A DNA stretch of 64,000 nt from Muribaculaceae bacterium Isolate-036 (Harlan) (GCA_003833075.1 RIAY01000002.1:287538-351537), one strand, 5' to 3'; shown: positions 25,497 to 34,617, numbered from the stretch's first letter. Program-made: numbers and translations. Notes: a model not told the origin generated them from the sequence alone.

Positions 25497-28400
25497 TTAT
25501 TCTCTTGTTATACTATATTGCTCGATTTCGGATGTGATTCCGGTGTTGTCTTTGTCTTTCCATTTCGGAGGTGTGATCTTCTCCTGAATCAGCTGGAATG
25601 CCACGAACATAGCCGGCACTACAAGAACCTGAAGAATCATGCCTATGAGCATACCTCCGATGGCACCTGTGCCAAGTGCGTTATATCCGTTTGCACCGGC
25701 ACCTGTCGCGAACATAAGAGGCAAGAGACCTATAATCATCGCGAGTGATGTCATAAGGATAGGACGCAGACGAGCTGTGGCTCCCTGAATAGCCGACTGG
25801 ACTACGCTGAGTCCGGTTCGTCTTCTTTCGAGCGCGAACTCGACAATAAGAATGGCATTCTTGGCAAGAAGACCGATAAGCATGATCAACGCGATCTGCA
25901 GATATATGTTGTTGTCAATGCCCATAAACCGTGCGAAGACAAATGTTCCCATAAGACCGAACGGCACAGAAAGGATAACTGCCCACGGAATGATGTAACT
26001 TTCATACTGCGCGGAAAGGAGAAGATATACGAAAAGAAGCACGAGAGCGAATACGTATGCTGTCTGACCGCTGCCTCCTTTTGCCTCTTCGCGAGTCATA
26101 CCAGAATAGTCGTATCCGAAACCGATCGGAAGCATTTCCTCACCGACCTCCTCGATAGCCTTGATTGCGTCACCGGAAGAGAATCCCGGCGCCGGTTGTC
26201 CTGTTACGGCTATTGATGTGAACATATTGAATCGGTTGATGATGTCAGGACCATATACACGCTTGAGCGAGACAAAGTTGTCGATCGGCGCCATGGTCGC
26301 TCCATTACGGACTTTGATACGCTTCAGAGTCTCGGGGGAGACACGTGCCTCCGGACTTGCCTGCATCATGACGCGATACAGTTTGCCGAACTTATTGAAG
26401 TTGGATACGTACATACCGCCGTAGTAGCCCTGAAGAGCACTCAGAATCTGGTTCTGAGTCAAGCCTGCCTGTTTGATCTTGGCTACATCCAGCTCAACAA
26501 GATACTGGGGGAATGTGGGGTTGAAGGTTGAATATGCCATCTGAATCTCCGGGCGGGCGTTGAGCGCGGCGATATACCTCTGGTAAACCTGGAAGAAGTT
26601 GTTGAGGTCTCCTCCTGTCTTGTCCTGAAGCTTGATCTCAAAACCGCTTGTCGCCGAATATCCCGGAATCATAGGGGGGGTAAAGAACATGATACGTCCG
26701 TCTTTGATCTGAGAGCATTTCTGATACAACTGACCGAGCACGGCATTGGCGCTCTCGGTTTTTTCATCTCGCTCATCCCAAGGGCGAAGCTTGATGATGA
26801 AAGAACCGTATGTGTTGCCTTGTCCGCCGATGAAGCTGAAACCAGTGATTGCATTGCGCACCTGTATTGCCGGAATCGTTCCACATATGCTGTCGACCTG
26901 ATCCATGATGGATTTGGTCTTTTCCAGAGCTGTTGCCGGAGGCATGTCTACAACGCCCATGATTGTGCCGGTGTCTTCCTGAGGAACCATGGAGGTGGCT
27001 GTTGTGCTCATCAACCATACAAGCACGACTATTGATATTGCAACAATTGAGAATCCGGTAATTTTGTGTCTGATAAACCAGCCTGATGCCGTATTATAGA
27101 CTTTGAGAAGTTTATTGAACCCCTTGTTGAAGAAGTCAATGAATTCTCTTGAGAAAAGACCGATGAGCGCTATGATGCCCACTACTACAGCTATCACGCC
27201 TTTCATTATGTTCTCAAAGTCAAACCAACCCATCATAAGGAGAGCGATTGATGCGATAATGAAGACAAGAGTGATGACGGGAGGAAGTTTCAGGCGGAAA
27301 CGTTTCTTATATGTTTCTTTCATAACTTCACCGGCTGCCGAATATGCGTCTTTCATTCTCTCCTTAAGCGGTTTTTCATCCTCTTTCTTATGCGGCTTGA
27401 GGAAGAGCGCGCAGAGAGCGGGAGAAAGGGTAAGCGCGTTGATTGCCGAAAGACCGATTGACATAGCCATTGTTAGACCGAACTGGCGATAGAACACACC
27501 AGTGGTTCCACCCATGAATGATACAGGAATGAACACAAGCATCATGACAAGGGTAATCGAGACAAGTGCCCCTGCAATCTCATTCATAGCATCAATGGCG
27601 GCGCGTTTCGAGGAACTATATCCCTCGTCGAGTTTTGCATGCACCGCCTCCACTACGACTATGGCGTCATCGACCACGATTGCAATCGCGAGCACGAGTG
27701 CGGAAAGGGTAAGCAGGTTGACGGAAAATCCGAATATATACATCAGGAAGAATGTACCGATCAAGGCAACCGGGATCGCGATAATCGGTATAAGAGTCGA
27801 GCGGAAATCCTGAAGGAATATGAACACAACAAGGAACACGAGAACAAAAGCCTCGATGAGCGTTTTGACAACCTCATGTATTGATGCGAACAAGAAGTCG
27901 TTGACGCTCATTGTAGTTATGATTTTCACGCCTTCAGGTGCATCTTTCTGGAATTTCGCAAGTTCTGTCTGTATGTCTTTCACAACCTGGGTGGCGTTTG
28001 ATCCGGCAGACTGATACACAATTGCCGAGCAACCGATATGACCGTTGGTCGTGGATTTGAATCCATATGAAAGACGACCCAGTTCGACGTCTGCGACATC
28101 CTTGAGTCTAAGAATCTCTCCGTCGTTGGTCGCACGTACGATAATGTCGCCGAACTCAGTCTCGTCCTGCAGACGCCCTTTGTAGCGCATCACGTATTGG
28201 AAGCTCTGATTGCCGTTTTCTCCGAATTGTCCCGGAGCAGCCTCGATATTCTGCTCGGCAAGCGCAGCTGAAATATCCGACGGCATCAGACCGTATTGAG
28301 CCATGACATCGGGTTTGAGCCATATGCGCATACTGTAGTCGGCACCCATAACCATGGCGTCTCCCACACCGGAAACACGTTTGATTACCGGAATTATGTT

Positions 28401-28883
28401 TATTGCCATGTAGTTTTCGATAAACTCCTCAGAGTATTTGCCATCGGCGTCATACACGTTAAACACCATAAGCATGGAACTCTGGCGTTTCTGTGTAATC
28501 ACACCTACCTGGTTTACCTCTGCCGGCAGGAAGCTTGCGGCTTTTGCCACGCGGTTCTGCACATCAACGGCAGCCATGTCGGGATCCATACCTGGTTTGA
28601 AATATACCTGAATTGTTGCAGAACCGTTGTTGGCAGCTGAAGAGAACATATAATCCATGTTCTCCGCTCCGTTTATCTGCTCTTCAAGAGGCGCGATGAC
28701 AGAGTTGAGCACACTCTGTGCGTTGGCGCCTGTATAGTTGGTGGAAACCTGAATTGTAGGTGGTGCGATATCAGGGTATTGCTCTACCGGCAGGGATGCC
28801 AGTCCGAGAAGACCGAAAATCACGATGAATATCGAGATTACGGTCGATAGCACCGGTCTGTTTATAAATGTTGATAAATTCAT
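25497..28883 (-). CDS. RND multidrug efflux inner-membrane transporter (AcrB/HAE1 type)
   Basis: A 1128-residue proton-driven transporter with twelve expected membrane helices and two large periplasmic loops. It starts MNLSTFINRPVLSTVIS and has PVEQYPDIAPPTIQVSTNYTGA, the usual first porter segment. The proton-relay aspartates appear in AIAIVVDDAIVVVEAV near residue 405. A second half shows VYLLLSAQYESYIIPWAVIL. The protein is longer than typical AcrB (~1040-1050) by an insertion after the fifth or sixth helix (~500-600) rich in charged residues and extra helices. Substrates (antibiotics, bile acids, dyes) cannot be told from sequence. Confidence 0.95.
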   Translation of the reverse strand: MNLSTFINRPVLSTVISIFIVIFGLLGLASLPVEQYPDIAPPTIQVSTNYTGANAQSVLNSVIAPLEEQINGAENMDYMFSSAANNGSATIQVYFKPGMDPDMAAVDVQNRVAKAASFLPAEVNQVGVITQKRQSSMLMVFNVYDADGKYSEEFIENYMAINIIPVIKRVSGVGDAMVMGADYSMRIWLKPDVMAQYGLMPSDISAALAEQNIEAAPGQFGENGNQSFQYVMRYKGRLQDETEFGDIIVRATNDGEILRLKDVADVELGRLSYGFKSTTNGHIGCSAIVYQSAGSNATQVVKDIQTELAKFQKDAPEGVKIITTMSVNDFLFASIHEVVKTLIEAFVLVFLVVFIFLQDFRSTLIPIIAIPVALIGTFFLMYIFGFSVNLLTLSALVLAIAIVVDDAIVVVEAVHAKLDEGYSSSKRAAIDAMNEIAGALVSITLVMMLVFIPVSFMGGTTGVFYRQFGLTMAMSIGLSAINALTLSPALCALFLKPHKKEDEKPLKERMKDAYSAAGEVMKETYKKRFRLKLPPVITLVFIIASIALLMMGWFDFENIMKGVIAVVVGIIALIGLFSREFIDFFNKGFNKLLKVYNTASGWFIRHKITGFSIVAISIVVLVWLMSTTATSMVPQEDTGTIMGVVDMPPATALEKTKSIMDQVDSICGTIPAIQVRNAITGFSFIGGQGNTYGSFIIKLRPWDERDEKTESANAVLGQLYQKCSQIKDGRIMFFTPPMIPGYSATSGFEIKLQDKTGGDLNNFFQVYQRYIAALNARPEIQMAYSTFNPTFPQYLVELDVAKIKQAGLTQNQILSALQGYYGGMYVSNFNKFGKLYRVMMQASPEARVSPETLKRIKVRNGATMAPIDNFVSLKRVYGPDIINRFNMFTSIAVTGQPAPGFSSGDAIKAIEEVGEEMLPIGFGYDYSGMTREEAKGGSGQTAYVFALVLLFVYLLLSAQYESYIIPWAVILSVPFGLMGTFVFARFMGIDNNIYLQIALIMLIGLLAKNAILIVEFALERRRTGLSVVQSAIQGATARLRPILMTSLAMIIGLLPLMFATGAGANGYNALGTGAIGGMLIGMILQVLVVPAMFVAFQLIQEKITPPKWKDKDNTGITSEIEQYSITRE

Positions 28884-28894
28884 CGTCAGATAAC

Positions 28895-30013
28895 TTATTT
28901 CTTGGGTTTGATGACCATGTCATCCTTGACTGTGATACCTACTCCCTCTGTCACAATTACATCGCCCGGCTTCAGACCGCCTGTAACGATATAGTTCTTG
29001 CCATCGTTCTCAGCTGCAATCTGAATAGGAGTGGAGTGCACTTTGCTTGAATCTCCTACGACATAACAGAATTTCATATCCTGTATTTCGAATGTTGCGT
29101 TCTGTGGAATGATAATCGCACTGCTTCGAATAGACGGAATCAACACCTGTCCGCTGTTGCCGCTGCGTAGCATTCCATCAGGGTTGGGAAAGATCGCCGT
29201 AGCGGAAGCTGCTCCGGTAGTGGGATCTATGACACCGGAAATTGAGATTATTTTCCCGGGATGCTTGTAACGTTCTCCGTTAGCAAGGAGAAGAGTGACT
29301 GCCGGCATCTGAGAAATCGCTTCCTGAATGGAGCGGCTCCCGTTGTCTGTCATGTTAAGAATGTCTTTTTCATTAAGAGAGAATGATGCCCTCATGTCGC
29401 TACTGTTTGAAAGAACTGTGAGCAGTGTGGTAGGTGATACAAGCGATCCCTCGCGATAGTCAATGGTGCCTACAATGCCGGAGGCAGGAGCTGTCACTAC
29501 CGAGTAAGACAGGTTCTTGCGTGCGTTGACAAGGTTTGCCTGCGCCTGATGGAGCTGGGCTTTTGCTGCGTTCAAGGCATCTACTGATGTCTGGTATGCC
29601 GGAGAACTTATTATGTTTTTATCAAAAAGTATCTTGTTGTTGTTCGCATTGGTCTGGGCGGTGTTGACGTTCGCCTGTGCTACGGCTACAGCTGCGTTGG
29701 CTGCGTCAACGGCTGCCTGAAGACTTACCTGGTCAATAGTGAAGAGCACCTGACCTTTGTTCACTCTCTGCCCCTCCTCAACATTCACTTTTGTCAGGAA
29801 TCCTGATATCTGGGGACGGATTTCGACATCGTTCTCACCTCTCAGAGAGGTCGGATAGCCTGTCTCAAGTCTGGTGTCTTCTTCTCCGATAGTCATTACC
29901 GCAAGCTCAGGTGCGCTTCCCTGTTGCTGCTCTGTGTTTCCCTTGCATGAAGGGAGAATCATTGCCACTGCCATCGTCGACAAAGACAATGCATACAATT
30001 TTCTAATTCTCAT
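28895..30013 (-). CDS. RND efflux periplasmic adaptor (membrane fusion protein, AcrA type)
   Basis: A 372-residue lipoprotein with lipobox LPSC (Cys23) that bridges pump and channel. After a short tether, the lipoyl half-motif RPQISGFLTKVNVEEGQRV appears near residue 67. It is followed by the alpha-hairpin (VAVAQANVNTAQTNANNNK; AKAQLHQAQANLVNARKNL), the second lipoyl half VVTAPASGIVGTIDYREGSLV and the beta-barrel domain to the end. It is the first gene of the operon, with the pump gene 11 bases downstream. Confidence 0.94.
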   Translation of the reverse strand: MRIRKLYALSLSTMAVAMILPSCKGNTEQQQGSAPELAVMTIGEEDTRLETGYPTSLRGENDVEIRPQISGFLTKVNVEEGQRVNKGQVLFTIDQVSLQAAVDAANAAVAVAQANVNTAQTNANNNKILFDKNIISSPAYQTSVDALNAAKAQLHQAQANLVNARKNLSYSVVTAPASGIVGTIDYREGSLVSPTTLLTVLSNSSDMRASFSLNEKDILNMTDNGSRSIQEAISQMPAVTLLLANGERYKHPGKIISISGVIDPTTGAASATAIFPNPDGMLRSGNSGQVLIPSIRSSAIIIPQNATFEIQDMKFCYVVGDSSKVHSTPIQIAAENDGKNYIVTGGLKPGDVIVTEGVGITVKDDMVIKPKK

Positions 30014-30312
30014 ATCAATATGGTTTGTTTAATTATTTACCTGTTATTTAGAAACTGCATTTGTCTCTACTTCTCAGTCAAGACGTGAGTTTTTATCAAA
30101 ATTTAAGTCTTGTAGAGGGTATAACCATCAAAATCTCTACAAAATTAACAATTAAACTTATGAAAATATATTAAAAAGTTTAAAAATGCGCAAATTTGAC
30201 CAATATTGAGCCATATTTGAAAACTAAAAATTCAATTTAAGTTTTCTTATCGCATTAAAATAGGTATGCTGCAGCTTATGATTTTTTTATATGTGTTTAA
30301 TTTATTAGCTAG
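30014..30312. other. AT-rich upstream region of the RND operon; no gene
   Basis: No coding region is supported. On the minus strand TAATTTTG (plus 30140-30147) could be the operon -7 box, but no -33 TTTG lies at the right distance. CAAGAC (30079-30084) and GTCTTG (30107-30112) form an inverted repeat. It extends outward to CTCTAC (30065-30070) and GTAGAG (30112-30117) if an 8-base bulge is allowed, so the leader may fold or hold a regulator site. Bases 30180-30312 show nothing recognisable and run into the mobile-element remnant. Confidence 0.4.
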
Positions 30313-30444
30313 AAGTTCGGAAACAAACTTCATTTCAAGGCACAGGAACTGCTTGCATGGGCTGAGAGCAAACTCATTGACGGCAACGCCGTAGGCGTAC
30401 TTAGCTCCAATGACAAGCCGAAGAAGAAAGGAGGCAGCCGATGA
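30313..30444 (+). pseudogene. C-terminal remnant of an excisionase/HTH-type protein of a mobile element
   Basis: Forty-three codons read KFGNKLHFKAQELLAWAESK and onward to KPKKKGGSR, ending at TGA 30442-30444. A TAG stop sits directly before the first codon, so the N-terminal DNA-binding part is absent. The sequence resembles the tail of the short helix-turn-helix (excisionase-like) proteins that precede DUF3987 genes in Bacteroidota conjugative and mobilizable elements. The 4-base ATGA overlap with the next gene is the usual arrangement, which supports the assignment. Confidence 0.6.
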
Positions 30445-31468
30445 AAAAGGAAACGACATCATCAGCAAAGGCTACCCCCAAGCCTAAGGTCAGCGAGAAA
30501 AAAGCGACAGCAAAGAAGAAAGCCGGCAGCAATCCTGATGCATCTGCAATCAAATGTACGGAAGTGACTTGTCAGTCAAGTGAACAGGTTACAAATCACA
30601 TACCTAACCAACTGACCAATCAGTCTGCGATATCTGACCGCCTGATTGCAACACAACCGACATCGCAGAGTATCAGTGATTTCCCCATTGACGTCCTGCC
30701 TGCAAAGTTGCAGGAGATTGTCAACGAGGCGAACGCCACTCTCGGTTTCCTGAAAGACTACATTGCAGGTTCGATGCTGACTGCGATGGCTGCTGTAATT
30801 GGGAACACCCATTCAGCGGAAGCTATGGCAGGGTGGAAAGAATACGCCATTCTTTTCGTTGCCCTTGTCGGATGCCCCGGTGTATGCAAGAGCCATCCGC
30901 TCAGTTACCTCATGCAGCCACTCATCGACCACGATGCCGGGAAAGCGGCTCAGTTTGGCGAGGAGTTGAAACGCTGCAATGCAGCTATGGAACTGCCACC
31001 GAAAGAAAGGGGAGCCAACGGTTACGAACTCAACCCTGCCGAACCCAGGCGCGTCAGGTTCATGATGCAGGACGTTACCAACGAGGCGGTACACCGCATT
31101 CTCTCGGAGAATCCCCGCGGACTGATACTGATGTATGACGAGCTTGCCGGATGGGTCAAGAATTTCAACCGCTACAACAGTGGCTCGGAATCGGAGTTCT
31201 GGATGTCAGTGTTCAACCACAAGGTTGCCATGTCCGACCGCAAGAGCAGTCAGAGCGGTGTGTTTATCCGCAATCCGTTCCTATGCGTCATCGGCACTAT
31301 ACAGCCGAAGGTGCTTACCGACCTCGCGGCGAACAACCGCAACGCCAACGGCTTCATGGAGCGCATACTCTATGTGTTCCTTCATTCGACATCGCGGCTG
31401 CGTGGCGTGAAATCCTGTCAAGGCTTATCGGGATAGTGCCGACGGTTGACGGCAATGGAGCTCATTAG
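30441..31468 (+). pseudogene. Truncated, frameshifted DUF3987 (mobile-element) gene
   Basis: The first 331 codons run from a Lys/Ser-rich N-terminus (KETTSSAKATPKPKVSEKKA) into the DUF3987 domain: FPIDVLPAKLQEIVNEA, VALVGCPGVCKSHPLS (a P-loop-like segment), FMMQDVTNEAVHRIL, GLILMYDELAGWVK and FMERILYVF. After about 31380 the frame turns into unrelated residues and stops at 31434-31436. The expected continuation WREILSRLIGIVPTVDGNG is found in a different frame up to TAG 31466-31468. A small deletion and frameshift near 31380 therefore broke the gene, and the rest of the domain is missing. It is GC-richer than its surroundings, which fits transfer. Confidence 0.8.
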
Positions 31469-31680
31469 GAAGTATTGGCTACCATTGAATATCAGACAAT
31501 TATAAGCTGTGCTGTACAAAAATAAGCTGATTTGGCGATGTGTTTTCCTTAAAACTGTGCCAAGACCGAAATATCTGCATTTCAGCCGTTTGGCAAATCC
31601 AGTTTCAATCGGATTCAATTCGTTAGAATAAACACTTATTAACTATTTTAACGGTAAGAGCTGTCGATTTTAACGCAATA
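31469..31680. other. Non-coding scar after the mobile-element remnant
   Basis: About 210 AT-rich bases with no reading frame worth reporting. I looked for integrase sites, tRNA ends and flanking direct repeats matching the left side (30230-30312) and saw none by eye. Confidence 0.4.
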
Positions 31681-31710
31681 ACAAAGCCGCTCGATAAGGA
31701 GCGGCTTTGT
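31681..31710. terminator. Hairpin terminator between the remnant and the sigma-factor operon
   Basis: ACAAAGCCGCTC (31681-31692) and GAGCGGCTTTGT (31699-31710) form a perfect 12-bp stem with a 6-base loop, followed on the plus strand by TGTGTTTTG. It lies just beyond the stop of the minus-strand gene at 31738, but the minus-strand U-tract is weak. Confidence 0.65.
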
Positions 31711-31737
31711 TGTGTTTTGAAGATTGATTAGAATGGA

Positions 31738-32289
31738 TTATTCCTTTATGGAATTGAGGTCGCGGAACAGTTTTATATATTGAGGCCACATATGAACGAT
31801 TCCGTAAATGATTGCTACAACTAGCGTTCCTATGACACACCAAAAGCCGGTATGGTTGAACTCCCATGCGTTAGGCAGAAGCAGGGTAAATAAGATGACT
31901 ATACCCATACCGAATATTACTTCGCCGGAAATCATCAGTAATCTTATGTTGGCTGTCTTGGAGAACAAATTGCTTGGGGTAAGGGCTGCAATATTGATGC
32001 TTTTGAGTTTAAGATACATAAAAATGTACCACGCTGCGCCGAGTAGCAGATATACCACGAGATATATTTTAAGCGATAAGGGGAATGAGTATGGATTGAG
32101 GTTGCCGAGTGCCATTGCAGCGAACACAATGGCGAGTATAAGGCAAGAGGTGAATCCCTGACGGAATTTTTTGAGTATCTTGGTTTGCGCGGTTTCGGAG
32201 GCAGATACGTTTATCTTTATATCGGTGTTGGTCTTGGCGAGCACCTGCTCAAGCGTTGACATACTTTTTTTGAGTTCGTCGAGTTGCAT
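31738..32289 (-). CDS. Four-helix membrane protein paired with an ECF sigma factor (possible anti-sigma factor)
   Basis: The 183-residue start at 32289 is chosen because it lies one base after the sigma-factor stop; a longer frame would overlap it. The N-terminal ~45 residues are cytosolic and charged, with a heptad-like helix (LDELKKSMSTLEQVLAKTN). Four membrane helices follow around CLILAIVFAAMALG, IYLVVYLLLGAAWYIFMYL, MISGEVIFGMGIVILFTLLL and FWCVIGTLVVAIIYGIVHM. The layout of cytosolic helix plus membrane domain, and the position right after the sigma gene, suggest an anti-sigma factor. It has no zinc-binding HxxxCxxC motif, so it is not the common ZAS type. The family is not recognised. 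Confidence 0.7.
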   Translation of the reverse strand: MQLDELKKSMSTLEQVLAKTNTDIKINVSASETAQTKILKKFRQGFTSCLILAIVFAAMALGNLNPYSFPLSLKIYLVVYLLLGAAWYIFMYLKLKSINIAALTPSNLFSKTANIRLLMISGEVIFGMGIVILFTLLLPNAWEFNHTGFWCVIGTLVVAIIYGIVHMWPQYIKLFRDLNSIKE

Positions 32290-32290
32290 A

Positions 32291-32782
32291 TTATATCTGT
32301 TTTGAGAGTTTTTCTTTGATGCGGTGGATTTTGACTGCAACAGTGTTGCGTTTAAGTCCGAGGGTGTCGGCTATTTCATCGTAGGAATATTCATCTAGCC
32401 ATAGGAGAATAATTGCTTTCTCTATATCTTCAAGTCTATTGATCAGAGAGTGCAAGGCTTGAAGATTCTCCTTTTGCACATCGTCAATTTCGGTAGATAC
32501 TTCGAGCAGTCCGAAGTCAAGCGATACAGTTTCGATTTTAGGTTTCGACGAGCGCAAGGCCATGAGTGCCGAGTTTACAGCTACCCTGTAAATCCATGTT
32601 GACATTTTGCTGTCGCCTCGGAATTGGTTTAAACCGAGCCATATGTTGACATAGATTTCTTGCCGGAGGTCGTCAAACGGCAATTTGTCGGTAGCATAGA
32701 AATAGCTGACCTTATTGATGATTCGGGAGTGCAGCTTAATGAGCGAAGCAAAATCCCTTTCTGTTGTTGGTGGGTCTGTCAT
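32291..32782 (-). CDS. ECF-type RNA polymerase sigma factor
   Basis: A 163-residue sigma-70 family protein of the ECF group. Region 2 is visible as LIKLHSRIINKVSYFYATDK...FDDLRQEIYVNIW and MSTWIYRVAVNSALMALR. Region 4 is ALHSLINRLEDIEKAIILLW followed by the helix-turn-helix YSYDEIADTLGLKRNTVAVKIHRIKEKL. The start is set at 32782 (MTDPPTTERDF); upstream codons in the same frame are unrelated to sigma factors and AT-rich. It is coupled to the membrane-protein gene. The upstream region lacks a clear housekeeping promoter, so it may be self-regulated. Confidence 0.9.
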   Translation of the reverse strand: MTDPPTTERDFASLIKLHSRIINKVSYFYATDKLPFDDLRQEIYVNIWLGLNQFRGDSKMSTWIYRVAVNSALMALRSSKPKIETVSLDFGLLEVSTEIDDVQKENLQALHSLINRLEDIEKAIILLWLDEYSYDEIADTLGLKRNTVAVKIHRIKEKLSKQI

Positions 32783-32964
32783 ACTGAACTTGTTTTGTTT
32801 GCTTTGCCTCGTTAGGTGCAGATTTAGCCCCGAAAGTTTCATTTGCCGAAATTTTTTTGATAAAAAAATGATTGACGTGGTATAACTCATAAAAAAATAG
32901 CAAGTTAATAAAACTGTATTTTGAGCATCGGTGGTGTTTATCGGAGAAAATTCAATTTGAGGCT

Positions 32965-33008
32965 GAAAAAAACGGACGATAGCATACTGCAAGAGTATGC
33001 TATCGTCC
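32965..33008 (-). terminator. Strong terminator after the CPBP protease gene
   Basis: Perfect 15-bp arms at 32974-32988 and 32994-33008 with a 5-base loop. On the minus strand the hairpin is followed by a T run (plus A residues 32965-32971). It terminates the CPBP gene ahead of the sigma-factor gene. Confidence 0.9.
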
Positions 33009-33031
33009 TATATAACTGAAAGACGGAAATT

Positions 33032-33808
33032 CTAAAATTGCCAAACAGGATATTTGAAAATCTTGGTGTCGTTCCGTTTCTTATACCATACAGTAATGGT
33101 AATTGCCAACAAGATACTGGTTACACGAACAATGTTTGAAATTAATCCTCCGGCGGCTACTTCCGTTCCATCCATAGTGAATATTACCCACGCACCGTTC
33201 ATCAGAATGTGCAAACCAACAGGTACCCATAGATTGAAATTCCATTCAACATACATCCAACTAAAATAAACCGCGCCTAAAAAGGTTACTCCGAAAGCGG
33301 CGAATGATGAAAGAGCATCATGTCCCTGATAAAGATGCAGTGTACCAAACAACAGTGCGGGTAATATCACGGACCAAAAGAAGCCGGTTTTTGCATATCG
33401 GAAAAGCAAACCGAACATAAATGCCCTGAACATAAATTCCTCCATAAATCCCGGTAAAATGCTTTTCCTCAAAACAAAAGAAATTGTGGCGTCAGTATTG
33501 AATGAGCCGAGGATGGGAAACACGATAAAGAGAGGCAGGACACAAATAAGGGCGATACCTAATCCTTTGGTCATATTGCCATTTAAGCCAAGAAAAGAAA
33601 ATATTTCTTTTGGTTTTATTACAACGGCCATGAGTACCATTACTCCGAGAAACATTATTGAATAGCCAACGATGAATTTCATCAGTGAAGCAGAATGTAA
33701 TCCCAATAATGCAGTAATTCTCCATGCCTCGTTATATACAACCATTAGGAGGACACAGGCTACGATGGTGTATAGTATTTTTGCAGTTTTTGAAATGAAT
33801 GAAATCAT
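33032..33808 (-). CDS. CPBP family intramembrane glutamic protease
   Basis: A 258-residue polytopic membrane protein with about seven helices. The CPBP (CAAX protease/bacteriocin-processing) motifs are present: EEFMFRAFMFG with the paired glutamates and Arg near residue 143, LLFGTLHLYQGHD with the first histidine near 175, and LHILMNGAW with the second histidine near 220. Bacterial members act as immunity proteins, maturation proteases or in membrane quality control, and the target here is unknown. It is monocistronic, bounded by the terminator at 32965-33008. Confidence 0.88.
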   Translation of the reverse strand: MISFISKTAKILYTIVACVLLMVVYNEAWRITALLGLHSASLMKFIVGYSIMFLGVMVLMAVVIKPKEIFSFLGLNGNMTKGLGIALICVLPLFIVFPILGSFNTDATISFVLRKSILPGFMEEFMFRAFMFGLLFRYAKTGFFWSVILPALLFGTLHLYQGHDALSSFAAFGVTFLGAVYFSWMYVEWNFNLWVPVGLHILMNGAWVIFTMDGTEVAAGGLISNIVRVTSILLAITITVWYKKRNDTKIFKYPVWQF

Positions 33809-33927
33809 TGTAAATGAGATTGATTTAAATTTATAACTACCTGATATTGTATATAGTTATCTCGCATAACGGAAGATAAGGTATGTCATATGTCCATCAG
33901 GTACATAGCAATAAATACCTTATACAA

Positions 33928-34617
33928 TTACAGTTTTTTGATGATGCGGGAGACACATTCGAAAGTTTTTTCGGGTGCTTTGTTCCAGAAATCAACGTAT
34001 TGCGATACGTTTTCCGCTGCGCCCGGAGTGTCGCTCATTACCCGGATTATCGCAAATGGGATTCCGCAGCGCGTGCAGGTCTGGGCGATAGAGGCGGATT
34101 CCATGTCAACTGCAAGCGCCTGTGGAAATCTGCCTTTTATTTCTTCAACCTCTTTCTTTTCATGTATGAATTTGTCGCCACTGCAGATGAGACCGAATCT
34201 GACGTTATCGTTATCTTTAAAAAGTGTTTTTCCGGTGTTTATTATCTTTTCATCCGGTGTTAGTATCGCCTTGAAACCGTCTGCCGCGCCATATTCCGTG
34301 CCGGGTCCGCACCATACGTCATGATATGCCACACTGTCAGCGATGAGCACTGAGCCAATGCCCAATGAGCCGTCCACACCTCCCGCAACGCCGGAGTTAA
34401 TGACAATATCCGGTTTGCGGTCACATATTAGTCTATAGGTGTTGAGTGCGGAATTGACCTTGCCTATACCGCATTTTCCGGCGATAACTTCCTTGTCTCC
34501 GATTCTTCCGGCATAGTATTTGTTTTCACCTATATTGATTTCTTCTCTGTCGGGCATCTGGTTGAGGAGCAGTCCAAGCTCTTTGTCCATCGCCACCAAA
34601 ATTGCAATTCTAAACAT
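33928..34617 (-). CDS. mtnN: 5'-methylthioadenosine/S-adenosylhomocysteine nucleosidase
   Basis: A cytosolic enzyme that cleaves methylthioadenosine and S-adenosylhomocysteine to adenine plus a thioribose, in the activated-methyl cycle. The 229-residue length is standard. Motifs are IAILVAMDKELGLLL at the start, GKCGIGKVNSAL near 50, VINSGVAGGVDGSLGIGSVLIA near 77 and the active-site region ALAVDMESASIAQTC near 165, then IRVMSDTPGAA. It diverges from the tsaC-like gene, with a palindromic promoter region between them. Confidence 0.94.
   Translation of the reverse strand: MFRIAILVAMDKELGLLLNQMPDREEINIGENKYYAGRIGDKEVIAGKCGIGKVNSALNTYRLICDRKPDIVINSGVAGGVDGSLGIGSVLIADSVAYHDVWCGPGTEYGAADGFKAILTPDEKIINTGKTLFKDNDNVRFGLICSGDKFIHEKKEVEEIKGRFPQALAVDMESASIAQTCTRCGIPFAIIRVMSDTPGAAENVSQYVDFWNKAPEKTFECVSRIIKKL

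Noticed and set aside
30230..31737. Intact integrative element or insertion sequence
   Set aside because: No integrase, transposase, terminal inverted repeats or flanking duplications were seen; only two broken genes remain.
32783..32964. Upstream extension of the sigma-factor frame to 32992
   Set aside because: The extra 70 codons have no sigma-factor similarity, are AT-rich and run into the terminator hairpin of the upstream gene.
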